The notes under the pieces: generated by a model
The model's input: only the letters and a program-made list of their open reading frames with translations
Told to the model about the DNA's origin: nothing
Databases searched by the model: none
Assembly: GCF_001187725.1 (NCBI RefSeq)
Contig: NZ_LGIQ01000009.1
Coordinates: 1,182,547 to 1,246,546 of the forward strand
Source: Brevibacillus reuszeri
GTDB lineage: Bacteria > Bacillota > Bacilli > Brevibacillales > Brevibacillaceae
Length of the DNA: 64,000 nt
Reading direction: 5' to 3'
Position numbers and translations under genes: made by a program
Shown: positions 25,006-33,832 of the stretch, piece after piece
Position numbering within the stretch: position 1 is the first letter of the stretch
Layout: each line of letters opens with the position of its first letter

Positions 25006-25758
25006 ATGAAAAACAACAGCATTTTGTTTATTTACGCCCATCCTGATGACGAAACGTTTGCCAGCGGGATCTCGATTTGCAAATATTCCCAGGATAAAAA
25101 CACCAGTTCACACTTGCTCTGCGCTACCCGAGGGCAAGCTGGAAAAGCTGGAAATCCTCCAATCTGTACGCCAGAAGAACTACCTGCGGTTCGGGAGCAG
25201 GAGCTTCGTACTGCAGCCTCTATCCTTGGTCTGGACACTGTTGAGCTCCTTGACTATGAAGACAAATACCTAGGCGATGTTCCGCTTCCCGAATTAGTCA
25301 GCCATATTCACGCTGCGATTGAAAAATGGCAACCAGAAGTCGTAGTGACTTTTGCACCACATGGCATATCCGGCCATCCCGATCATCGGGCCATATCGGC
25401 AGCGACCACACAGGCTGTTCATTCTCTTCCAGCGAATACCTCTGTGCGCAAGCTCTATTATGCAACCCGCGCTTCTAACGGGACTTTCGGTGCGGTACAG
25501 CCACCTTTTTCCGATCCGATCGAGAGCATTACTACTGTGATTCACGAACCTGAGTACCGCCCACAGGTAGCAGAAGCCTTACGAGCTCATAAAACCCAGC
25601 ATTTATCTGTCGATCGTGTTTTTCCAGGTGTACCTGCTGGAGAATTCGCAACGGTACCACCGCTGAATCAATACATTCTTGCCTGGACCAATCTCACCGA
25701 TTATGTGATAAACGGCAAGGAAGATGATTTCTTTTCCGGAATAGCCAACATTCAATAA
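25006..25758 (+). CDS. PIG-L family deacetylase
   Basis: Zinc-dependent N-deacetylase fold of the LmbE/MshB/BshB group. The 250-residue protein has the metal-binding AHPDDE (11-16) and the GHPDHRAIS motif. Family members deacetylate N-acetylglucosamine conjugates; in Bacillus, BshB1/BshB2 act in bacillithiol synthesis or on bacillithiol conjugates. The length fits, but no other bacillithiol gene is adjacent, so the substrate is open. GGAGGTG precedes the ATG. It is a single-gene unit ending in a strong terminator. Confidence 0.88.
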   Translation: MKNNSILFIYAHPDDETFASGISICKYSQDKNTSSHLLCATRGQAGKAGNPPICTPEELPAVREQELRTAASILGLDTVELLDYEDKYLGDVPLPELVSHIHAAIEKWQPEVVVTFAPHGISGHPDHRAISAATTQAVHSLPANTSVRKLYYATRASNGTFGAVQPPFSDPIESITTVIHEPEYRPQVAEALRAHKTQHLSVDRVFPGVPAGEFATVPPLNQYILAWTNLTDYVINGKEDDFFSGIANIQ

Positions 25759-25775
25759 AAATCCCCTAAAAACAG

Positions 25776-25808
25776 CAAAAGCACCTAGTTAGATGACTAG
25801 GTGCTGTT
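25776..25808. terminator. Bidirectional terminator
   Basis: AGCACCTAGT pairs with ACTAGGTGCT around a six-base loop, with A-rich and T-rich flanks. It serves the PIG-L gene and the convergent ypbH gene. Confidence 0.9.
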
Positions 25809-25834
25809 TTATATCCCCAGACCCTCACCCATCA

Positions 25835-26437
25835 TCAGGTGAAATGCCTGCATATTTCTTTTACTGCATCGTCGGCTACGACAACCTTTCCATACTCTTC
25901 CAAAACATAGATTGTTGTCGGTGTCGCTTCCCCGTACTCAGAAAGGATCGCAATCAGCTTGTGATAACGCTCCTGATCCAAATCGACTTCTTCCAAAACC
26001 AGGTGATATTTTCCCTGATAGAAGTAGGCAGAGCCCCCGTTGGTCAAAAGAGCATTTACACGATGAGCAGCTTCAACCATGTGCTCAAAATCGCGGAAGG
26101 CGTACATAATCAGATCGCTTTCTTCTAAAGTGACCTCTAGTTCATAGACGTCCTCGTCTTCGTATTCTCCCTCTTCCTTCCCGTCCTTTGAGCCGGTTTT
26201 GCCGCGCGTTACAATTACGACCATTCCCTGAGCTGGCAAGGCGAACACTTCAACTGCAACAGGCCCTGAAACTTCAAAACCTAGCTCGTGATAAGCCTGT
26301 TCCATCATGTCGTTGAACAGTTCATGAACTTTAGGAATGTCACGCCACATGTCTTCTTTCTCTATCCCGCGCTCTGACAGGTCGTCAAACGTTAAAAAGA
26401 TTCTTATTTTGTCTTGACCAAGGCGTTCAACACGCAT
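25835..26437 (-). CDS. ypbH: MecA-type adaptor of ClpCP (YpbH-like)
   Basis: Adaptor that delivers substrates to the ClpC unfoldase; MecA controls competence, and its paralogue YpbH affects competence and sporulation. The 200-residue protein has the N-terminal substrate domain (MRVERLGQDKIRIFLTFDDL), an acidic linker (EEGEYEDED) and a C-terminal ClpC-binding alpha/beta domain. GGAGGG lies six bases before the ATG at 26437; upstream in-frame sequence is not family-like. The position by gudB supports YpbH over MecA, which normally lies elsewhere. Confidence 0.85.
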   Translation of the reverse strand: MRVERLGQDKIRIFLTFDDLSERGIEKEDMWRDIPKVHELFNDMMEQAYHELGFEVSGPVAVEVFALPAQGMVVIVTRGKTGSKDGKEEGEYEDEDVYELEVTLEESDLIMYAFRDFEHMVEAAHRVNALLTNGGSAYFYQGKYHLVLEEVDLDQERYHKLIAILSEYGEATPTTIYVLEEYGKVVVADDAVKEICRHFT

Positions 26438-26688
26438 GACTGTCCCTCCTCGCCATCCAGTCGTACTATAAAATATGATGGTAAGCCTGTAAGAGTTCTC
26501 CGCATTTTCCGACGAATAGCTTGTAGCATTCATCCATTTTTTAGCACATTGGAAAATCCGGGTTAGTCCTATCATATCACATTTACTAGCCAGAACATAG
26601 TCAAGTGACACCTCACGCCTTTATTCGTGCAGTTTCGAAGCCGGCGTGTCGATTAGGCCCATTGAAAAGTAGAGTTTGTGAGACCCTG

Positions 26689-27129
26689 TCAATTCCTGCG
26701 CTTTCCCAGGAAAAGCTGCCCTCCAGATGCGATTGCATACAAACCGAGTGCAAGCATCGTAGTCATCGTCGCAATCGGCATTTTGATCATTTGAACGGCT
26801 AGTACAAAGACTGAAAAAAAACCTAATAGCACGTGCCACCACACGTTTTGCGTATACTTTTGATAAATCGACTGGCTGATGTGAAATAGCAGCAAGCCAA
26901 TCAAAAGCAAAGTGGCAAGTACAAGCATAGCGAGAGATAGGAATATTTCTACAGGTGAAAACATCATCATGGAGATCCAGTCTCCGATTCGATTCAGGTG
27001 TAGACGTTTGGCAGGAAACAAATGCAAAGCTCCATTTCCCAGGAGCCAAGCAAATAGTCCTACCAATAAGCTTCTCCCTGCAATCACCATAAGGAATGGT
27101 GCCTCCCAATACCGTTTCTTTCTCCCCAT
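26689..27129 (-). CDS. Four-segment membrane protein (YpbF/DUF2663-like)
   Basis: A 146-residue protein with four hydrophobic stretches (about 11-40, 56-84, 97-113 and 117-135) and a positively charged N-terminus. Length and position fit YpbF of B. subtilis, a DUF2663 protein of unknown role. No catalytic motif is visible. The start (27129) has only a weak AGG upstream. It lies alone between ypbH and a flavoprotein gene whose terminator precedes it. Confidence 0.62.
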   Translation of the reverse strand: MGRKKRYWEAPFLMVIAGRSLLVGLFAWLLGNGALHLFPAKRLHLNRIGDWISMMMFSPVEIFLSLAMLVLATLLLIGLLLFHISQSIYQKYTQNVWWHVLLGFFSVFVLAVQMIKMPIATMTTMLALGLYAIASGGQLFLGKRRN

Positions 27130-27253
27130 TTATATTGAATCCTGCTAGTTCGGGTTCCTGAAACAAGTATGGAAAAAATAAGCTCTGTTTCCTCTTCTAC
27201 GAAGCTTGAGGTTCCAAGGTTGCATATTTTGTTTTTTCCTCATTTACCTGTCA

Positions 27254-27280
27254 AACAAAAAAACGCCGGTCTCCCGGCGC
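27254..27280 (-). terminator. Terminator after flavoprotein gene
   Basis: CGCCGG (27264-27269) pairs with CCGGCG (27274-27279) around a four-base loop, followed by seven T on the minus strand; it directly abuts the stop codon. Confidence 0.9.
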
Positions 27281-28206
27281 TAGCTTTTCTTATGTAGCTG
27301 CTTATCATATTCACGAAGTCGCTTTTGAATCCAAATTGCTGCCTGCGCTCCATCCCCCATCGCAATTGCCACCTGCTGTGAATGCATGGTAATATCACCG
27401 ACTGCCCATATATTGCGATGTTCCGTTTCTTTTGTTCTCTGATCAGTGCGCACATGCCCTTTTTCATTCCTATGTACCTGTAAACCAGCCAATAGCCCTG
27501 TTTGTACGTCTGCACCTGGAAAAGCGAGGAAGGCTCTCGTCACTTTCACTCTCTCTCCCGACTCAAGCTCTATCCCCTGCAGTTGACCAGCTTCATGCAA
27601 GAGCTGTCGCACCTTCTGATCATAAAACGGGAAGCCTTGCTTTTTTAATCGCTCAATATCTTCAGATCCCGTCAAAGCAGCGGCATGGTTCAAAACTGTT
27701 ATTTGCTGGGTATAATGGGACAACTCATCTGCCATCTCGACTGCCTGTGGTCCTGCTCCGATCACGGCTATGGGTTCCCCCACACTCTCAAAGCCATCAC
27801 AATCTGGACATAAAAAAATAGAGCTCCCCAGGCACTCACCCATACCCGAAATCGCGGGAAAGGGATCACGTATCCCTGTCGCCATTACAATCGTTCTGGC
27901 TACCAATGGGTCTACTCCATTTTTTGTTCTGACAATAAATTCTCCACTGCTGTTTTCCTCTAGAGATACCGCTTCATCCTCAATGATCATGGCCCCGTAT
28001 TGTTTTGCCTGCTGTCGACCCAAACGGCGTAGTTCATCACCACTTACCTCTTCTGGATATCCAAGTATGTTTCGATACGTCTTTGCCACCAACGAACGGC
28101 CTCCCGGTATGTCCAATACGACAACATGGCGTAAGCTTCTTGCTAATTGGATGGCCGTCTGTAACCCTGAAATACCTCCACCGATGATTACCGTATCATA
28201 AATCAC
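27280..28206 (-). CDS. Thioredoxin reductase-like FAD/NAD(P) oxidoreductase
   Basis: A 308-residue flavoprotein with the TrxB layout: FAD motif GGGISG (9-14), ATGIRDPFP, redox-active CPDC (133-136) followed by DG, NAD(P) motif VIGAGPQAVE and C-terminal FAD motif WAVGDIT. It should reduce a disulfide or small dithiol using NAD(P)H. Cys-Pro-Asp-Cys replaces the usual Cys-Ala-Thr-Cys of thioredoxin reductase. No HRRD or RxxxR NADPH signature is clear, so the cofactor is open. GTG at 28206 has GGTGGAG upstream. It is not YpdA, which lacks this CxxC. Confidence 0.85.
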   Translation of the reverse strand: MIYDTVIIGGGISGLQTAIQLARSLRHVVVLDIPGGRSLVAKTYRNILGYPEEVSGDELRRLGRQQAKQYGAMIIEDEAVSLEENSSGEFIVRTKNGVDPLVARTIVMATGIRDPFPAISGMGECLGSSIFLCPDCDGFESVGEPIAVIGAGPQAVEMADELSHYTQQITVLNHAAALTGSEDIERLKKQGFPFYDQKVRQLLHEAGQLQGIELESGERVKVTRAFLAFPGADVQTGLLAGLQVHRNEKGHVRTDQRTKETEHRNIWAVGDITMHSQQVAIAMGDGAQAAIWIQKRLREYDKQLHKKS

Positions 28207-28263
28207 AAGCACTCCACCTGTCGCAGCCATTTCCTCATATCCTGCCCTAAAATGGCTGCACCA

Positions 28264-28920
28264 TTACGGAGCGATAGGCACCATCACAACTTTGCCTGCA
28301 GTAAGCTGTGTATCCGCTTGAAAGCCATTGTACTTGGCAATCCTCGAAACATTCAAATTGTTCCCGTAATACTTGCGAGACAGCATGTACAGCGTCTCTC
28401 CTTTTTGCACCACGTGCTTGATTGCCTTTGGTTTTGGTGCTGGAGTTGAAGCGGGGACTGTTGTTGCTGTATATGCGGGTTTTGCAGGTGGACTCGCAGT
28501 TGGAGCTGTTTTCGGCTCAGTCGTTGCGGATGGTTGCGATGCAGGCTGTACAGTGGTTGAGTTCTGCGGTACTTCCGTTTTCGCTCCCACTTTTGTCTCC
28601 GGGACAGTCTTCGTCTCTTGCACGATCGGTGCAGCACTATTAGCTACCTCCGCCTTGCTAGTGACGTTTTCCTCTTGACCGGCTGAAGCGATGTTATCTG
28701 TCGTTCTTTCGCTCACGGTAACCATAGGTGAACTGGGCGTACCAGGTTTTTCCGATTCATGGGTGAGCTGGGCCTGGTATAATTCAATCAGAATCACCCC
28801 AATAAAAACAGCACCAAACACAACCAGACCCGACCGAATCCATTTTGTAAACGATACATTGACTTTCCGTTGCGTATGACGGGAGCTTCGAGGTGGCAAT
28901 TGATTCGGCTCTAGGTTCAC
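28264..28920 (-). CDS. LysM-domain membrane protein (YpbE-like)
   Basis: A 218-residue protein: cytosolic basic start, one membrane segment (about 29-47), a long Thr/Pro/Ala-rich wall-spanning linker (about 60-165) and a C-terminal LysM domain (about 168-214) beginning HVVQKGETLYMLSRKYYG. It should anchor in the membrane and bind peptidoglycan. The GTG start overlaps the stop of the CPBP gene by four bases. Same gene order (ypbD-ypbE) as B. subtilis. No catalytic domain is present. Confidence 0.85.
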   Translation of the reverse strand: MNLEPNQLPPRSSRHTQRKVNVSFTKWIRSGLVVFGAVFIGVILIELYQAQLTHESEKPGTPSSPMVTVSERTTDNIASAGQEENVTSKAEVANSAAPIVQETKTVPETKVGAKTEVPQNSTTVQPASQPSATTEPKTAPTASPPAKPAYTATTVPASTPAPKPKAIKHVVQKGETLYMLSRKYYGNNLNVSRIAKYNGFQADTQLTAGKVVMVPIAP

Positions 28921-29498
28921 TTCTTCTCCCCCTTTTCCTTTTTCATGGTGGCCTGCAAATAAAAAGCCAACAGCAAATCAATTCCAATATGAGCTACAAT
29001 AGAAGACCATAACGAGCCGGAATAAATAAACAGCATACCAAGCAGCCAGCTTGTTCCAAACACGCTGAGAACCATTAAAGGTTTTGTTAAATAACGGACA
29101 TGCACAAGTGTAAACAGGAGGCTCGTCCAGAAATTACCCGCAAATGACTGAATCACTCCACGAAACAGCCATTCTTCTCCTAAGCCAACCGCCATACATA
29201 CGAAAAGAGTGGTTGCGAAAGACATGCTGCCAAAAATCTTTTTGTTTACACTTCCATCGTCTTGCCAACGCTCTGGCAAGTATTTCTCCATTCCAATGCT
29301 CAAAATGACGATAGCGGCAATCACACAGCCTGCCCATGTCAATCCTGACCATTCCGGGAAACGAAACATCTCCATGGTTGCCTGTATACCATGTGCCCAC
29401 AAGCTGCTGATTGCAGCCACAATCAAAACTAGCCCTTGCGTTAGCCAGAGATTCAGCCGTAAGGTAGCTTCATCCATCTCTTGCCCACTTTGCTTCAC
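28917..29498 (-). CDS. CPBP family intramembrane protease (YpbD-like)
   Basis: A 193-residue membrane protein of the CAAX protease/bacteriocin-processing family. Motif 1 is intact, EEWLFRG (Glu108, Glu109, Arg113), and later His residues occur in FTLVHVRYL and IVAHIGIDLL, completing the usual set. Five or six hydrophobic segments. GTG at 29498 with AAAGGAGC upstream is chosen over longer frames that run into recQ. It is coupled to the LysM gene by a GTGA overlap, so its substrate may be an envelope protein. Confidence 0.82.
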   Translation of the reverse strand: MKQSGQEMDEATLRLNLWLTQGLVLIVAAISSLWAHGIQATMEMFRFPEWSGLTWAGCVIAAIVILSIGMEKYLPERWQDDGSVNKKIFGSMSFATTLFVCMAVGLGEEWLFRGVIQSFAGNFWTSLLFTLVHVRYLTKPLMVLSVFGTSWLLGMLFIYSGSLWSSIVAHIGIDLLLAFYLQATMKKEKGEKK

Positions 29499-29514
29499 TG
29501 ATGTAATCGCTCCT

Positions 29515-31026
29515 TTATCTTTTCGGCAAAAGAATCTGTAACGCCTGCCGTAAGTTCCATGGTTTTTCATCTTTCTTTTCCTGCTCAGAATTGGCCGCCC
29601 TGTTATATACAGCTCGATCCAGGCCACATCGTGAGCAGCATTGCAGGGTATATGCATACTCCGCTTCTTCAAAATACTGATTGATGCTGCGCCGCAGACA
29701 GTCTGAACTTTGCACATAGTTCAGCATTCCAAACAGCTTTTGCTGCTTTTGTTTTTTTCTTGCCTGTGTAACCTGCCAAATGCCGAGCGCTTTGTCTGGA
29801 TCGTATGGCATAATACTTCCTGGCTTTGACGAATACGCAGCTTTTTCAGTATAGAAGGACAAGAGACCAGCCATTTCCTCGGAGATGTCTATAGAAGCCA
29901 AAGCCTCGCTGGTGATCTGGCTCCCCGTTGAAAGCAGCTGGCAAAACTGCTGGACCTGGAGCTGACTCGGGTACTCCCGCTCCAGCATGTGCTGATGAAT
30001 TTGAACATCTTCCATTCCGCTAAAAAGCACTGCATAGCCAGGTCGCCCGTCCCTGCCTACCCGGCCAATTTCCTGGGCGTATGCTTCCATACTCGCTGGC
30101 AGCTGATAATGAATGACGAACCTTATATTAGATTTGTCGATTCCCATTCCAAAGGCATTCGTAGCGACAATGATGTCCAGCTCATTTGCTAAAAATTGCT
30201 GTTGGATCAGCATTCTCTCCATGCTGTTCATGCCTCCGTGATACCCATGCACACGTCGATTCCCTTCCAGCTGATAAGTGGCAGTCAACACTTCGACAGC
30301 CTGTCTGGTGCTGCAATAAACGATGCCGGGACCCTCAAGGGTGTTCATCATCTCTAGGACTCGCTCGCGTCGTTCGCCCTCGTCATTTGTGACGACCAAG
30401 TCCTGAGCGATATTCGCACGATTCAAGGGCTGGACAATCACATCCTCCCCTGAAACGTTCAGTAAGTCACAGATTTCATTCCGAACTGCCTTTGTTGCAG
30501 TCGCCGTAACAGCCAAAACTGGAGGATTTCCCAATTTCTTTATGACCTCTGGCAAACGGAGATAATCGGTTCGAAAATCGTGTCCCCATTGTGAGATGCA
30601 ATGGGCTTCATCAATCGCTACCAAAGAAACACGCGCCCGACGCAATACTTCCTGAACATATGGCTGCTGAAGCTTTTCTGGTGATATGTATAGCAGCTTG
30701 AATTTTCCTGCTCCGATCTCGCGCAGCAATTCACGACTTTCTGCCGGGTCTTGCGAGCTATTTATATACGCAACCGCAATTCGGCTTCGTACGCGGAGTT
30801 GCTGAACCTGATCAATCATTAGCGAGATTAGCGGGGAAACAACAATGGTCATTCCCGGTAAGAGTAGAGCGGGAAGCTGATAGGTAACCGATTTTCCCCC
30901 TCCAGTTGCCAATAATCCCAGCACATTACGACCAGACATCACCCGTCTAATCATGTCTTCCTGACCAGGTCGAAAAGAAGGGTGACCGAAATGCTTGCTT
31001 AATGCACGTTGCAACAAATCGCTCAC
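29515..31026 (-). CDS. recS: RecQ-family DNA helicase (RecS-like)
   Basis: ATP-dependent 3'-5' helicase acting in recombination and fork repair. The 503-residue protein has Walker A TGGGKS (41-46), DEAH box (139-142), SPLISLM, the helicase C motif QEIGRVGRDGRPG and a C-terminal Cys cluster CCSRCG of the zinc subdomain. It lacks the HRDC domain of long RecQ, as in RecS (YpbC) of B. subtilis. The GTG start overlaps the stop of ypbB by four bases. Confidence 0.93.
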   Translation of the reverse strand: MSDLLQRALSKHFGHPSFRPGQEDMIRRVMSGRNVLGLLATGGGKSVTYQLPALLLPGMTIVVSPLISLMIDQVQQLRVRSRIAVAYINSSQDPAESRELLREIGAGKFKLLYISPEKLQQPYVQEVLRRARVSLVAIDEAHCISQWGHDFRTDYLRLPEVIKKLGNPPVLAVTATATKAVRNEICDLLNVSGEDVIVQPLNRANIAQDLVVTNDEGERRERVLEMMNTLEGPGIVYCSTRQAVEVLTATYQLEGNRRVHGYHGGMNSMERMLIQQQFLANELDIIVATNAFGMGIDKSNIRFVIHYQLPASMEAYAQEIGRVGRDGRPGYAVLFSGMEDVQIHQHMLEREYPSQLQVQQFCQLLSTGSQITSEALASIDISEEMAGLLSFYTEKAAYSSKPGSIMPYDPDKALGIWQVTQARKKQKQQKLFGMLNYVQSSDCLRRSINQYFEEAEYAYTLQCCSRCGLDRAVYNRAANSEQEKKDEKPWNLRQALQILLPKR

Positions 31027-32141
31027 GTCACTTTCTCCCCCTGTCTTCGAGCAAGAGCCAGACGTATTTGCAAATAAGACACAGATTGATCCAAATGATC
31101 CTTTATCATACGCAAACGACTGGTCTGCAATTGCTCGCTTGTTTGAACGATAGTCTCACCAAGCTCTTTTGACAAATACGCTGAAAAATCCCATTCTGGA
31201 CAACGCAGTGCCATTTCAACCAAATGATCCTCCACCGTGCTCTCTTTGATCCCGCGTCTACCCGCAACCTCCGTTTTTCCTAGTCCTCGCTGGATCAGCT
31301 CATACGTTTTTGCCGCGCTGTCCGTTAAGCGCGAATCAAATTTATGGTTTTGAATGACTAATCGGGATAACAGAGGAAACTGTTCTGGTTCCCTTTGCAA
31401 GCGAAGGATACTCGCTGCAAGTCCGTATCGAAAAGGAAGATGCAGGTAAGATGGTGTCTCTCTTTTTTTCTGCGCAAGCTGTCCCAGCGTTTTTCCGACC
31501 TGGGCAGCACCTGATAGCTGGGCAATAATCAATTCCTGTGCTTCAGCAGGTAATGGCTGCAACAGTGCGTACAGCTCCTCTTCCAAATGACCCTGCCACG
31601 TTTCTCTGGCTGTATGGTCTTGCAGCTCGGTACGGACCCACCTTTGTGTATGCTTGTCCGAAACGACGGGAACGAATCCGAGCTCCCCCACAAGCAAGTG
31701 GGATACAGTTTGTACGAGCAGGTGCAGTCTCAGCCAAAAGAGCCCAAGCCGCTCTGCCATATCTGATTGCGTAAATGGAGCCAGCCAATAATCAAGTTGG
31801 TAGCGCTCAGATTCTGCTTGAGCAAAATCCTTGCCTGCCTGCGTTACCACAAAGGTGGATTTTTTGGCATGCTCGTCTCTGGAAATAGGCCGAATAAACT
31901 CTTTTTGTAATAAAGTTGAAACAATTTTATCCCAATCCTCTTTTGTAAAACGTGGAAACATCCGATAATACGGATAAAGGTTGTACAAATGCACGTCTTG
32001 CAGAGTTTGATTGGCTTTTCGGCCTCGCAAAATGTAAAAGGCTGCCTGAAGCGTTCGTTCATTGGAGAGTGGAATCATGACATTCAATGCGATTGTACAA
32101 AGGAAATCCAGCTCCAAGCCAGCACTGTTAGGACTGTTCAT
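31023..32141 (-). CDS. ypbB: YpbB-like protein with C-terminal helix-turn-helix
   Basis: A 372-residue protein of unknown role, always next to the short RecQ helicase in Bacillales. The C-terminal 80 residues hold a helix-turn-helix (ELIQRGLGKTEVAGRRGIKESTVEDHLVEMA, split here as a HTH_40-type unit). The N-terminal 270 residues are helical without a named domain. ATG at 32141 has AAAGGAGC four bases upstream. Coupled GTGA overlap with the helicase suggests a partner protein that may guide it to RNA or DNA; that is inference. Confidence 0.85.
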   Translation of the reverse strand: MNSPNSAGLELDFLCTIALNVMIPLSNERTLQAAFYILRGRKANQTLQDVHLYNLYPYYRMFPRFTKEDWDKIVSTLLQKEFIRPISRDEHAKKSTFVVTQAGKDFAQAESERYQLDYWLAPFTQSDMAERLGLFWLRLHLLVQTVSHLLVGELGFVPVVSDKHTQRWVRTELQDHTARETWQGHLEEELYALLQPLPAEAQELIIAQLSGAAQVGKTLGQLAQKKRETPSYLHLPFRYGLAASILRLQREPEQFPLLSRLVIQNHKFDSRLTDSAAKTYELIQRGLGKTEVAGRRGIKESTVEDHLVEMALRCPEWDFSAYLSKELGETIVQTSEQLQTSRLRMIKDHLDQSVSYLQIRLALARRQGEKVT

Positions 32142-32258
32142 TCGTGCTCCTTTATCTATCATTTTACTATCTTTATGATTATGGCAGCATCTTCTATATG
32201 TTACACGCTACATATGGCGCTGACGACAAAACGCTGCACTTTTATTTGGAGGATTTTT

Positions 32259-33176
32259 ATGACAAAACGGTTGAATAAGTCAGAATTTATGATGGCGTAC
32301 ATGATCATCATATCACTTGCTTGCGCGGTTGGTGGATTTTTTTTCGGTGCACATTATATGAAGACACAAATTGAAACTGAGCAAGCTGCTGCCTTGGAAG
32401 CCAAACAAAAAGAGGCAGAGAAGGAAAGACTTTTACGCGAACAAAAGCTTTATAGCGAACAGGACTTTATCCGCTTTTATTACGCGGTCTATGCACCTGC
32501 CCTGGAAATGAAGCAAGCCCATTTCAATACGATGGAAAAATGGGGGCAAATGGATAAAAAGGAACAGTCTGAATCACTGAAGCAATTAGTCAAATTAGCG
32601 GAACAGACAAAAAAAGAATTGGAAAAGAACGTTCCTTTGCCTACGTCTCCCCTGTTAGTACAAGCACATAATCTCTTTACGGACAGTATACGGGCGTATT
32701 TGGATAGTATGGAGCACGTGCGTAGCGACCAGAATAGTAATGCAGTAACGCCATCAGATATTGCTGGCCGAATGACCTTATTCAATAACAATTGGCTGAC
32801 TGCACAAGAGCGGGTATATCACTCTGCTGCCGTATGGGAATCTGCCTACGTCACCAAACAGCCATTGCCAAAGGAATTACCGTCAGCGGTCACTACAGCG
32901 GTGTGGAGACAGTACCCGTTTCATTACCGCACCTATCTAGCGGCGACTTCCATGTCAGCAGGTAAGCAATGGCAGAGTTATAATCCCGAGGATCTGACCG
33001 CACGCCTTGACATGCTGGTTTCTTCCAATGACGCACAAACTCTCGGAATCAAGGATTTTGCGTCAGCCGTCAAATTGGTGCATGCCACAGATGCTGTTCA
33101 TGCAGGAGACTTTAAAGAGTTGAATTCCAGGCTTTATTCCAGTTTAAAAGCTCCAGAAATCCCTCTTTACAAGTAG
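32259..33176 (+). CDS. Membrane-anchored protein of unknown function
   Basis: I do not recognise this 305-residue protein. It has one membrane segment at about residues 12-32, then a Glu/Lys/Gln-rich coiled coil (35-62), then a soluble helical domain with no cysteines and several Trp and Tyr. With the N-terminus inside, the bulk faces outward. TTGGAGG lies seven bases before the ATG at 32259; upstream in-frame sequence overlaps ypbB antisense and has no ribosome site. It lies between ypbB, transcribed the other way, and ferredoxin. Confidence 0.8.
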   Translation: MTKRLNKSEFMMAYMIIISLACAVGGFFFGAHYMKTQIETEQAAALEAKQKEAEKERLLREQKLYSEQDFIRFYYAVYAPALEMKQAHFNTMEKWGQMDKKEQSESLKQLVKLAEQTKKELEKNVPLPTSPLLVQAHNLFTDSIRAYLDSMEHVRSDQNSNAVTPSDIAGRMTLFNNNWLTAQERVYHSAAVWESAYVTKQPLPKELPSAVTTAVWRQYPFHYRTYLAATSMSAGKQWQSYNPEDLTARLDMLVSSNDAQTLGIKDFASAVKLVHATDAVHAGDFKELNSRLYSSLKAPEIPLYK

Positions 33177-33279
33177 TCGTATATTTTTAGACTGATTCTA
33201 TCTTGAAATCTTGTCAACAAGAGCATACAATGGTCTATGATAGTGGACGTACCACTTCGTAATGGGAGGTGAAACCACG

Positions 33280-33486
33280 ATGACAACATGGGTAGATAAA
33301 GATACTTGTATTGCGTGCGGTGCTTGTGGCGCGACGGCTCCTGACGTCTTTGATTATGACGATGAGGGCCTTGCATTCAACAAGCTGGATGACAATGCAA
33401 ACAGCGTTGAAATCCCGGATATCCTTCAAGACGACGTCCGTGACGCTGCAGAAGGATGCCCGACCGATTCTATTAAAGTGGAATAG
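33280..33486 (+). CDS. fer: Ferredoxin, 4Fe-4S
   Basis: A 68-residue electron carrier with one [4Fe-4S] cluster: CIACGAC supplies three Cys, and EGCPTDSI the fourth. Sequence and length match Fer of B. subtilis (DTCIACGACGATAPDVF). GGGAGGTG lies eight bases before ATG 33280. It is read alone, with a terminator 20 bases downstream. Partners may include P450s or desaturases elsewhere. Confidence 0.95.
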   Translation: MTTWVDKDTCIACGACGATAPDVFDYDDEGLAFNKLDDNANSVEIPDILQDDVRDAAEGCPTDSIKVE

Positions 33487-33504
33487 GATTCCTTCTTCAA
33501 TGAC

Positions 33505-33542
33505 AAAAACTCCTCCGTACAATTTGTGCGTGAGGGGTTTTT
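33505..33542 (+). terminator. Terminator after fer
   Basis: AACTCCTC pairs with GAGGGGTT (one G-U), extended by CGTAC/GTGCG, and followed by six T. Confidence 0.75.
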
Positions 33543-33633
33543 CATTTATAGCCTTCCCCTACTTCTCTGAACGTATGATCAGCATTTTCCCATTCCAACT
33601 TTCATAATTATCAGGTAAGATGATGCTGTAAGG

Positions 33634-33777
33634 AAAATCCGAACATTATACTGCATTTTTCCCATTTCTTGTGAGATAAATATCTTAACGTTCGGTTTTT
33701 ACCTGTTCTTACTGATATTATCACTATTTTCATTACAATATTCACGAACTATAAATGATTTTTTTTTGGTAATGTTC
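33634..33777 (+). promoter_or_regulatory. PurBox-like inverted motifs
   Basis: Plus-strand AAATCCGAACATT (33635-33647) matches the PurR box AWWWCCGAACWWT completely. An inverted CCGAAC core (GTTCGG, 33690-33695) has one flank mismatch. A weaker pair, CGAAC at 33745-33749 and GTTC at 33774-33777, lies close to the -35, with 24 bases between cores; PurBox pairs in B. subtilis have about 22-23. The strong pair is 45 bases apart, which is too far for the standard pair, so PurR binding is only a suggestion. Confidence 0.4.
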
Positions 33778-33797
33778 ATTTTTTCTTGTTTTTGTGC

Positions 33798-33826
33798 TTG
33801 ACGTTGCTTTTTTGCCATGATATCGT
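33798..33826 (+). promoter_or_regulatory. Sigma-A promoter of the aminotransferase-serA operon
   Basis: TTGACG (33798-33803), a 17-base spacer and TATCGT (33821-33826). It places the transcript start near 33833, just before the T-box leader. Confidence 0.65.
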
Positions 33827-33832
33827 AAGTAC

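Larger units (their letters stand above)
33543..33832. other. AT-rich regulatory gap upstream of the serine operon
   Basis: No gene. Contains PurBox-like motifs and the promoter listed separately. Confidence 0.6.

Noticed and set aside
24835..25041. Opposite-strand 68-codon frame in the gudB upstream gap
   Set aside because: It crosses the start of the PIG-L gene, lacks a ribosome site and reads through AT-rich promoter DNA.
27280..28206. Calling this gene ypdA (bacillithiol disulfide reductase)
   Set aside because: Position suggests it, but YpdA has no CxxC at this place, and this protein has a TrxB-like CPDC centre.
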